In this document: positions 9,002 to 14,517 of the stretch, one piece after another
How the letters are laid out: every line of letters begins with the position of its first letter
Position numbering within the stretch: position 1 is the stretch's first letter
Source of the DNA: JAGLTN01 sp023135255
GTDB lineage: Bacteria > Planctomycetota > Phycisphaerae > Sedimentisphaerales > Anaerobacaceae
DNA: 14,517 bases
Assembly: GCA_030639495.1 (NCBI GenBank)
Contig: DAOWCP010000064.1
Span: forward strand, 1-14,517
Direction of reading: 5' to 3'
Translations under genes and position numbers: made by a program
The notes under the pieces: generated by a model
Database searches by the model: none
What the model saw: the letters and a program-made list of their open reading frames with translations, nothing else
Told to the model about the DNA's origin: nothing

Positions 9002-10264
9002 GTGACGAATTCGAATAAAAAAAGGAATAAATCAATATGCAGTTTTTGCGGCAAAGCTGCCAGCCAGAAGGATACATTTATTGAAGGGCCTGAAAACGTT
9101 TGCATTTGCAATGAATGTGTCGACCTTTGCAGCAATATTTTTACACAAAACAAAAAACAAAAAAGTAAAAGTAAAATAGACCTTGAAAATATGCCCAAGC
9201 CTAAAGAGATAAAAGAATATCTCGACCAGTATATAATAGGCCAAGATCATGCCAAAAAATATCTGGCTGTGGCAGTACACAATCATTACAAGAGACTCTT
9301 TCATGCTTACAGCGACAATAATGACGTTGAAATTGACAAGTCAAACGTATTGATGGTAGGTCCGACGGGCTCTGGTAAAACTTTGCTGGCAAAAACACTG
9401 GCAACTTTCCTGAAAGTTCCTTTTGCTATTTGTGATGCTACAACGGTGACAGAAGCTGGTTATGTTGGCGAAGATGTCGAGAACTTTCTGCTGAGGCTTT
9501 TACAGGCAGCTGACGGCGATGTTGAAGTGGCACAAAGGGGTATCGTATATATCGATGAAATAGACAAAGTAGGCAAAACCAGCCAGAATGTTTCTATAAC
9601 CCGTGATGTCTCCGGCGAAGGCGTTCAGCAGGCACTTTTAAAAATGCTTGAAGGAACAATCGCCAATGTACCGCCTCAGGGCGGAAGAAAACATCCAGAA
9701 CAATCTTACATTCCAATCGACACATCTCAGATACTGTTTATCTGTGGCGGAACTTTTGTTGGTATTGATAATATTATCAAAAAAAGACTCGGCCGAAAAA
9801 TGATAGGTTTTGGTTCGGAATTAAACGATGATGTCGATGAAAAGAAAACTTACAGCGATTTGATCCAGCAGATCACCCCTGACGATGTGATTGAGTACGG
9901 TATGATTCCGGAAATGACAGGAAGACTTCCAGTTATTACTACTCTTTCAGCACTTGATGAAGAAGCTCTCATCAGGATACTGACTGAGCCGAAGAACGCT
10001 TTAATCAAACAATACCAGCGATTCTTTGAGATGGAAGATGCGGAACTAATCTTTACCGAAGAGGCGTTGTGTAGTCTGGCTAAAAAGGCCCTTAAACGTG
10101 ACACCGGAGCAAGAGCACTGAGGTCTATTACGGAAGAGCTTATGGTAGATTTGATGTACGATCTGCCCGAACAGCCTAAACCCGGCAAATATGTGATCGA
10201 TAAAAAAATTGTGGAAAATAAATCCGAGTTTTTTCTGCCAAAGCTCAGAAAAGAATCTGCTTAA
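9002..10264 (+). CDS. clpX: ATP-dependent Clp protease ATP-binding subunit ClpX
   Basis: ClpX is the hexameric AAA+ unfoldase that recognises tagged proteins and feeds them to the ClpP peptidase. The 420-residue length is normal and every functional element is present: an N-terminal zinc domain with C13, C16, C36 and C39; Walker A GPTGSGKT (120-127); the pore loop GYVGED; Walker B VYIDEID with D185-E186; the RKH substrate loop in QGGRKHPEQ; the IGF loop (MIGFGSEL) that docks ClpP; the arginine-finger segment IPEMTGRLPV; and the sensor 2 motif DTGARALRSI. The intact IGF loop implies that a ClpP exists elsewhere in the genome, although clpX commonly follows clpP and no clpP is present here. Translation starts at GTG. 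The gene has its own candidate promoter and converges on the exbD at 10282 with 17 bases between them. Confidence 0.97.
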   Translation: MTNSNKKRNKSICSFCGKAASQKDTFIEGPENVCICNECVDLCSNIFTQNKKQKSKSKIDLENMPKPKEIKEYLDQYIIGQDHAKKYLAVAVHNHYKRLFHAYSDNNDVEIDKSNVLMVGPTGSGKTLLAKTLATFLKVPFAICDATTVTEAGYVGEDVENFLLRLLQAADGDVEVAQRGIVYIDEIDKVGKTSQNVSITRDVSGEGVQQALLKMLEGTIANVPPQGGRKHPEQSYIPIDTSQILFICGGTFVGIDNIIKKRLGRKMIGFGSELNDDVDEKKTYSDLIQQITPDDVIEYGMIPEMTGRLPVITTLSALDEEALIRILTEPKNALIKQYQRFFEMEDAELIFTEEALCSLAKKALKRDTGARALRSITEELMVDLMYDLPEQPKPGKYVIDKKIVENKSEFFLPKLRKESA

Positions 10265-10281
10265 CAAATAACTGATGGCCG

Positions 10282-10752
10282 CTATTTTTCCGGTTGCGTG
10301 TTTTTAAAAGTTGCAAGCTGGATATCGGTTGCAATGCTTTGAGATATACCCGCAAGAGCGTATTGTGCATCTGAAAAACAAATATCTTTGTCAATGCGGA
10401 GAATTACCGTTCTTTGACCAGGCGGAATATTTTTAAGCTGAATATTTATCAGATCAGTCAATTTTTCAGCAATATCATCCGTATCTAAAGGCGATATCTT
10501 TTTCGCCCCAACCGCAAAATCTACCTGGTTTTGCGACTTCAGTACTGTCACGGTTGTCAAAGCCTGGCTCTGCTGTTGACCGTCAAGAGCATAATCGCAA
10601 TTATCAGGTACATTGACAGGAAAATTTTCCGCGTCTATAAATTGGAACACAACCAAAAAGAATATAATCATCAAAAAAACAATGTCGACTATCGGCGTCA
10701 TGTTGAATGACTTCGATGATGTTCTAAACTGATTGATATCTCTTAAAACCAT
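10282..10752 (-). CDS. ExbD/TolR-family proton-channel subunit (second copy)
   Basis: Inner-membrane ExbD/TolR protein, last gene of the minus-strand series and presumed partner of the ExbB directly upstream. The signature FNMTPIVDIVFLMIIFFLVV forms the single membrane helix, and the essential aspartate is D23 in this numbering. A periplasmic domain of about 115 residues follows, including the family-typical strand TVILRIDKDICFSDA. ATG 10752 is chosen as start; a GTG two codons upstream (10758) is also possible, and neither has a clear Shine-Dalgarno sequence. The gap from the exbB stop is about 24 bases, consistent with one transcript. Confidence 0.87.
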   Translation of the reverse strand: MVLRDINQFRTSSKSFNMTPIVDIVFLMIIFFLVVFQFIDAENFPVNVPDNCDYALDGQQQSQALTTVTVLKSQNQVDFAVGAKKISPLDTDDIAEKLTDLINIQLKNIPPGQRTVILRIDKDICFSDAQYALAGISQSIATDIQLATFKNTQPEK

Positions 10753-10776
10753 AAGCACAACTCATAATCAGGTTTA

Positions 10777-11550
10777 CTATTTATTTTTTCTGACGGAAGT
10801 TTGAAGCTGTTGTTTTTTTAAGCTGATCTTTATCTGATCCATTACATCATCGGTCTCAACAACTGCATCACTTATCAAAGTCTCTATTCTATTACGAAAC
10901 ACACCGTATATTGCCAACGAAGGTATCGCAATAGACAGACCCCAAAAGGTCGTCACAAGCGCAACAGATATCCCACCCGCCAAAGATGCCGGCTGAGGCT
11001 GACCGCCTGCAATGACTATAGCATTAAACAGCTTTATCATTCCAAAAACTGTACCGAATAAGCCAACCATCGGGGAAACATTGCCTATCAGATTAATCCA
11101 TTCTATCCTGCGTAACAAAACCAAAGCCTGGTCCTGGAATGACTCCGCGAGTACGCTTCTAATACGAAACCAGTCGGATTTACCTTTTGCAGTCGCTTCC
11201 AGAACAGCAACGCTGACAAAGTCTTCTTCTGAAAGGCTTTGCTGTAAATTGCTGTGACCTGTATTTTTAATTACTTCTGCGATTTTGCTGCCTATGCCTT
11301 GAGGCACGAGTTTTTTACGGCAAATAGTCAGGCTGTAATCTATCGCAAGATACATCGCTGTTAGTGACATTGGTAAAAGAATAAACCAGACAATTGGTCC
11401 GCCGGCGATTACAAACTGTTCGAGAAAAGTCTGTTTTCCAAATTGCTCTGAATCTGTTTGCCCTGCTGAGAGACCTAAAACAAAAATTACAGCTAATACA
11501 ATAGCAAATAAAAATATCAACAGAACAGCTCTAACCGAAATTCTTTTCAT
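10777..11550 (-). CDS. MotA/TolQ/ExbB-family proton-channel protein
   Basis: Inner-membrane motor subunit that with ExbD converts the proton gradient into movement of a TonB- or TolA-like partner. Four hydrophobic segments are visible: about residues 7-27, an extra N-terminal helix; 47-70; 149-175 (SPMVGLFGTVFGMIKLF); and 192-215 (ALVTTFWGLSIAIPSL). The last two carry the conserved MotA/TolQ/ExbB core. By motif alignment, the position of the ExbB glutamate in GIAEAL is V196 here (GISVAL). ATG 11550 is chosen over the in-frame start 75 bases upstream because AGGA (11559-11562) lies 8 bases before it and the extra residues have no family resemblance. A 123-base gap separates it from the von Willebrand A gene upstream, the longest gap in this series, so a separate promoter is possible. 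Confidence 0.87.
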   Translation of the reverse strand: MKRISVRAVLLIFLFAIVLAVIFVLGLSAGQTDSEQFGKQTFLEQFVIAGGPIVWFILLPMSLTAMYLAIDYSLTICRKKLVPQGIGSKIAEVIKNTGHSNLQQSLSEEDFVSVAVLEATAKGKSDWFRIRSVLAESFQDQALVLLRRIEWINLIGNVSPMVGLFGTVFGMIKLFNAIVIAGGQPQPASLAGGISVALVTTFWGLSIAIPSLAIYGVFRNRIETLISDAVVETDDVMDQIKISLKKQQLQTSVRKNK

Positions 11551-11673
11551 CTTTTGAGTCCTAAATATACTGATTCCAATTGAATTCCACCGTTTATCCG
11601 CAGGTAAATAACTTAAAAATAACAAGTTACGGATTTATTCGCGAACATTTATTGCCCTTAAGAGCATAAGCTG
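11551..11673 (-). other. 123-base gap upstream of exbB with a weak AT-rich inverted repeat
   Basis: The gap between the von Willebrand A gene and exbB holds the exbB ribosome binding site (AGGA at 11559-11562) and a 6-base inverted repeat, TAACTT/AAGTTA, at 11609-11614 and 11624-11629 with a 9-base loop. The stem is too short and AT-rich to be called a terminator. No convincing promoter pair was found. Confidence 0.3.
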
Positions 11674-12594
11674 TCATTTTCCTGCACTTTCATTTATAAA
11701 AACGCTTTCGCCTCCGGTCCTGTCGGCAATAGCTTTAAGTATTTTCTCATCATCACTCTGCACCCAGAAACCAATAGTATTAACCTTGGTCTCAGCAGCG
11801 AACTGTCTAAGCAGCCTGATCGTCTCACTGATAAACATATTTGAGTTTTCTTCGGCAAGCTCAAAACCATCAGTAAGAAAATATATCACACCCGGGCCCT
11901 TTTGGCAATGGTCACGTACTTTCACTGCTCTTTTTATAGCATTCAAAGCATTGGTTTTCCCTTTGGATTTGATCGAATCAATAAATTTAAAGGCCTTGGA
12001 CTTTGCCGAACTGCTGGCGCGAATCATTTGACCAGACGCAAACTCAAACACCAGACCGTCACCAAAAAATATTACATAAAAATACTGGTCAGCTTGTAAA
12101 TTCGATATCGACTGCTTAAGGTTTCGGCATAGAAGCCCAAATAAACCTTTCATTGATCCGGAACAATCAACAACATAACAGATACTTCGTTCGTATGATC
12201 TGGAGCCGAAAAATTCGACTTGGCCAAATTCAAGCTGTTCAACCTCATCAGCAATATTCGACAAATCCTCTGCTTCTTCGAAAATATCTGACTGAGCAGC
12301 GGCATCAGCAGAATTGAAAATTTGACCGATATCAATATCAGCAGTCTTGTCGTTTATAAATTTCGGTGTTGAAGATTTTCTTTTCACTTTCGGCTTAGGT
12401 CTAACAACCCGCGATTGAGTAAGAGCTCTGACTTGTCCAAGCGTGGCGTGGTGAGCCTGGTTAGGATAACTTGGTGGTCTGACCTGCGAAAATTTCATAA
12501 CAGCAAAACAAGTCAGAACAATTATGTGCAAAAACACAGAAGCAGTAAATGCGTAGAATCTGGTCTTACTTTTTTTTCTGGTTTGTGTCGACAT
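11674..12594 (-). CDS. TonB-like membrane-anchored von Willebrand A domain protein
   Basis: A 306-residue inner-membrane protein facing the periplasm. The N-terminus looks like TonB: a basic cytoplasmic tail, then one transmembrane helix (about residues 13-34) with SVFLH at 19-23, the SxxxH motif that in TonB contacts ExbB and is needed for energy transduction. A basic Pro/Lys stretch (RPKPKVKRK, about 63-71) and an acidic linker follow. The C-terminal half (about 133-306) is a von Willebrand A domain with a complete MIDAS metal site: D143-x-S145-x-S147 in DCSGSM, T214, and D242 in LTDGFE. No TonB C-terminal domain is present. The gene lies between an L,D-transpeptidase (27 bases upstream) and exbB/exbD. 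I infer that it is the moving arm of that motor, binding a ligand through the MIDAS site. It has no clear Shine-Dalgarno sequence. Confidence 0.8.
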   Translation of the reverse strand: MSTQTRKKSKTRFYAFTASVFLHIIVLTCFAVMKFSQVRPPSYPNQAHHATLGQVRALTQSRVVRPKPKVKRKSSTPKFINDKTADIDIGQIFNSADAAAQSDIFEEAEDLSNIADEVEQLEFGQVEFFGSRSYERSICYVVDCSGSMKGLFGLLCRNLKQSISNLQADQYFYVIFFGDGLVFEFASGQMIRASSSAKSKAFKFIDSIKSKGKTNALNAIKRAVKVRDHCQKGPGVIYFLTDGFELAEENSNMFISETIRLLRQFAAETKVNTIGFWVQSDDEKILKAIADRTGGESVFINESAGK

Positions 12595-12621
12595 TATTTA
12601 TATTGAGTCGATAGCTTAAAC

Positions 12622-13650
12622 TTATTCGATGACCTCAACCTGAGATAACCCAGGAACCATCATATTATAGACAAGTATCGCATTGCCGTTATGTAAGCGA
12701 ATACAGCCCCTTGAAGTGGCTTGGCCTATCTCATCCGGAACCTTGGTGCCATGAATCGCAAAACCGGTTCTGCCCAAAGCTTCTCCGGATACACCTTCCA
12801 GCGAAACCCATCTTGACCCCAGAGGGTAATCCGGATCTTCTGCTTCGTATCTTCTGCCTGTATCAGGGTCTGTCCAGGTAGGTTCAACCAGCTTACCGTT
12901 TGGTTTGGCAACCCACATCCCTGTTGGGGTCTCATAACCAGATTTGCCAAGACCAATTGGGAAACTTTTCACAAAGGTATTTTGCAGGTAAATATCCATC
13001 CTGAACAATGAACGGTAAACTTTAGTGTGGAATGGCCCATTTATAACTTTTAGTGACTGACCAATGCGAAGAGCTCTCGGATTAGTTATGCCGTTAACTG
13101 TCATTATAATTTCATAAGGAACCTTGTATTTGCTTGCGATGTTCTGTAACACATCTCCGGATTGAACTTTATATACTCCGCAGAGCGTATCAGATGGGAA
13201 TATTTTTTTGCTGAAAAGCCAAATATCCGCAATTTTTGAAAGCTCATCTCTGATTAATTGCCCCTGCTGCTGCGTTATATCCATATGCAAAACTTCATTT
13301 AACCTGTCGCGGGCTTCTATTACCTTCGGAGGCTGGGCCTGTATGCAATCCACAGCCTTTTGAATAAGCTCATCAATCTTAGCACTTGCCTCAGCGATCG
13401 GATCTATGGCAGGCACAGCTTCATTGGCATCTGTTTCAGTTAGCATACTATCAGCTAATTCAGTCCCATCCGGCAAAAGCTGGTCCTGTAATATAACCGG
13501 CTCTTGCTCATCAAGTATCTTAGGCTTATCCGAGCCGAATGGGTTGTAGAAAAACGCGGTAATTGCGATAACCACAAGCACACCGAGAAAAATATAAATC
13601 CATCTTTGACTACTTTTATTGTTTCCTGCACCAGCTGGATATCGAGCCAT
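12622..13650 (-). CDS. Membrane-anchored LysM and L,D-transpeptidase (YkuD) protein
   Basis: Predicted enzyme that forms 3-3 crosslinks in peptidoglycan or attaches proteins to it. The order is: N-terminal transmembrane anchor (WIYIFLGVLVVIAITAFFY, about residues 19-37), an acidic linker, a helical stretch of about 65 residues, a LysM peptidoglycan-binding module (YKVQSGDVLQNIASKYKVP to LRIGQSLKV, about 160-205) and a YkuD catalytic domain (about 209-342). The catalytic cysteine is C316 in SRGCIRLHN and the paired histidine is H300 in IHGT, with the usual spacing. The family commonly has SHGC; SRGC occurs in known members. AAGGAG (13658-13663), inside the last codons of the upstream gene, lies 7 bases before ATG 13650, and that gene's stop is only 2 bases away, so translation is probably coupled. 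The full domain set suggests that Phycisphaerae-type cells here make crosslinked peptidoglycan. Confidence 0.92.
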   Translation of the reverse strand: MARYPAGAGNNKSSQRWIYIFLGVLVVIAITAFFYNPFGSDKPKILDEQEPVILQDQLLPDGTELADSMLTETDANEAVPAIDPIAEASAKIDELIQKAVDCIQAQPPKVIEARDRLNEVLHMDITQQQGQLIRDELSKIADIWLFSKKIFPSDTLCGVYKVQSGDVLQNIASKYKVPYEIIMTVNGITNPRALRIGQSLKVINGPFHTKVYRSLFRMDIYLQNTFVKSFPIGLGKSGYETPTGMWVAKPNGKLVEPTWTDPDTGRRYEAEDPDYPLGSRWVSLEGVSGEALGRTGFAIHGTKVPDEIGQATSRGCIRLHNGNAILVYNMMVPGLSQVEVIE

Positions 13651-13652
13651 AA

Positions 13653-14234
13653 CTACTCTCCTTGTAGGTTTCTAAGATCTATTATTTCTTCGTCTGTAAC
13701 CAGAATGTCCACAGGCACATCGTGCTGTTGAACCGGAACTGATTCTACCACTTGTTCTGAAAAAGCAAAACCACATTTACATGCAATAAGCTTTTTATTT
13801 GCAAAAAATTTATCGTAATAAGCCCCGCCTCTACCAAGACGATTACCCCTTTTGTCAAATCCTAACCCCGGAGTCACTACCAGGTCTATATCCTCAAAAG
13901 GTATGGGTTGGCCCTTTATAGGATTACGCAAACCGGCAACTTCAGTTGAAAAACCCTTTTCAAGAGAATTAATTTCAACAGGGATCATATGCCTCTGCTG
14001 CCAGGAAATCCTCGGCACCACTACGGTCTTTTTCTGTTGCCAGGCATATAAAACAGCATCAGAAGTATCAATCTCATTCGGCATCGTCAGGTACATCATT
14101 ATAACGGAAGCCTGCTGAAACCGAGGCAACGATATCAGATTTTTGAAAGCTTTTTTGCTCTTCTGAGCACAAAGCTCATCAGTCATTTTGAGCAATTTGC
14201 TTCGTAATTGCTGTCTTAGCTGTACCTTATCCAT
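13653..14234 (-). CDS. 5-formyltetrahydrofolate cyclo-ligase
   Basis: Converts 5-formyltetrahydrofolate plus ATP to 5,10-methenyltetrahydrofolate, returning the storage folate to one-carbon metabolism in the cytoplasm. It is recognised by the C-terminal signature PGLGFDKRGNRLGRGGAYYD (about residues 123-142 from this start) and the family-typical MMYLTMPNEIDTS segment that contributes to the folate site. ATG 14234 gives 193 residues, normal for the family. It is preferred to an in-frame TTG at 14255 because AAAGGT (14242-14247) lies 7 bases before the ATG, and because the ATG overlaps the stop codon of the upstream rarA frame (ATGGATAA). The gene is often called ygfA or fthC, but I leave the symbol blank because usage varies. 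Confidence 0.93.
   Translation of the reverse strand: MDKVQLRQQLRSKLLKMTDELCAQKSKKAFKNLISLPRFQQASVIMMYLTMPNEIDTSDAVLYAWQQKKTVVVPRISWQQRHMIPVEINSLEKGFSTEVAGLRNPIKGQPIPFEDIDLVVTPGLGFDKRGNRLGRGGAYYDKFFANKKLIACKCGFAFSEQVVESVPVQQHDVPVDILVTDEEIIDLRNLQGE
13658..13663 (-). promoter_or_regulatory. Strong ribosome binding site of the L,D-transpeptidase gene
   Basis: A perfect AAGGAG lies 7 bases before ATG 13650, within the final codons of the cyclo-ligase gene. It fixes the start of the transpeptidase and implies that both genes are on one message. Confidence 0.75.
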
Positions 14235-14517
14235 CTGATTTACCTTTACCTTCAAAATCCGTTTTACTGCTATTTTGTATCAGGCTTTTGAGCTTTTGTA
14301 AATATCGGTTAATATTTTTTTCATAACCCGCATTTTTAGGGCTGTAATATTCTTTCTTTTCCTCTTTTGTCAGGTAGTCCTGAACAACAAACCCACTCTC
14401 ATGTTGGTGAGGTTATTTATAACCAGCCGCAATGCCGGCGTTCTTCGCTTCTGTATAATGGCTGTCCTTTAAATCTTTCGGCACATCCACCACCACATCG
14501 TTCTTGATATCCGAAAC
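14227..14517 (-). pseudogene. rarA: C-terminus of replication-associated recombination ATPase RarA, broken by an in-frame stop
   Basis: The minus-strand translation entering from the right edge reads VPKDLKDSHYTEAKNAG and then AAGYK, followed by TAA (14413-14415). The same frame continues without a shift as PHQHESGFVVQDYL, then EYYSPKNAGYEKNINRYL, for 61 codons to a second TAA (14227-14229). Together these match the conserved C-terminus of RarA/MgsA/WRNIP1, an AAA+ ATPase acting at stalled replication forks, where a tyrosine normally stands at the stop (GYKYPH). TAT or TAC to TAA is a single-base change. The old end overlaps the ATG of the cyclo-ligase gene by 8 bases, as expected for the ancestral gene order. 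The ATPase part lies outside the window. The protein may be a truncated functional RarA or a recent pseudogene, or the base may be a sequencing error. Other genes here use TAA as a normal stop, so code reassignment is unlikely. Confidence 0.82.

Noticed and set aside
9032..9304. Antisense reading frames within clpX and other long genes as genes
   Set aside because: They overlap strongly conserved coding sequence, have no recognisable family and no supporting ribosome binding sites.
10265..10281. Bidirectional terminator between clpX and the second exbD
   Set aside because: The 17 bases contain no stable stem-loop that I can see.
11551..11625. N-terminal extension of ExbB by 25 residues
   Set aside because: The extension has no family resemblance, and the ATG at 11550 has an AGGA 8 bases upstream.
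14235..14255. TTG start for the cyclo-ligase at 14255
   Set aside because: The ATG at 14234 has a better ribosome binding site and overlaps the old rarA stop codon in the usual way.
14413..14415. Stop-codon reassignment or recoding at the rarA TAA
   Set aside because: TAA ends other intact genes here (for example at 6694-6696 and 8894-8896), and no selenocysteine or pyrrolysine setting applies to TAA.

Overview
The window looks like a chromosomal segment from a planctomycete, most likely class Phycisphaerae (Sedimentisphaerales-like). This rests on the secreted Tat-exported enzyme ending in a dockerin-type repeat with the QWL endings common in that group, on the ExbB/ExbD/von Willebrand A gene set, and on the modest GC content. 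It is inferred from protein style, not from a marker gene. Coding density is high. No tRNA, rRNA, CRISPR array, transposon or phage gene is visible, and no stretch above 300 bases lacks a gene.

Layout. (1) 1-639 (+): scpB, the kleisin-partner subunit of the SMC condensin. (2) 741-2327 (+): a Tat-exported calcineurin-like metallophosphoesterase with a C-terminal dockerin-like repeat, behind a near-consensus promoter. (3) 2352-6065 (-): a very large secreted enzyme that appears to fuse a GH78 alpha-L-rhamnosidase to an alpha/beta-hydrolase esterase. It converges on gene 2 with 24 bases between them. (4) 6202-8896 (+): an ExbD/TolR-like protein and a 731-residue exported helical-repeat protein, tightly coupled, without an ExbB beside them. 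(5) 9002-10264 (+): clpX, intact and without clpP. (6) 10282 to the right edge (-): a co-directional series read right to left: rarA (only the C-terminus is in the window, interrupted by an in-frame TAA), 5-formyltetrahydrofolate cyclo-ligase, a membrane-anchored LysM/L,D-transpeptidase, a TonB-like von Willebrand A protein, ExbB and ExbD.

How they may work together. The most interesting unit is 10282-13650. ExbB and ExbD would form a proton-driven motor. The neighbouring protein has a TonB-type N-terminal membrane anchor (SxxxH motif and a basic Pro/Lys linker) but carries a von Willebrand A domain with a complete MIDAS metal site instead of a TonB C-terminal domain. An L,D-transpeptidase lies just upstream. 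I infer an energised envelope machine, analogous in architecture to Ton or Tol, that may act on a periplasmic ligand or the cell wall. A second ExbD with a helical-repeat partner lies across clpX. The GH78-esterase and the phosphoesterase look like part of a polysaccharide-foraging secretome. The broken rarA C-terminus at the right edge is the clearest sequence anomaly.
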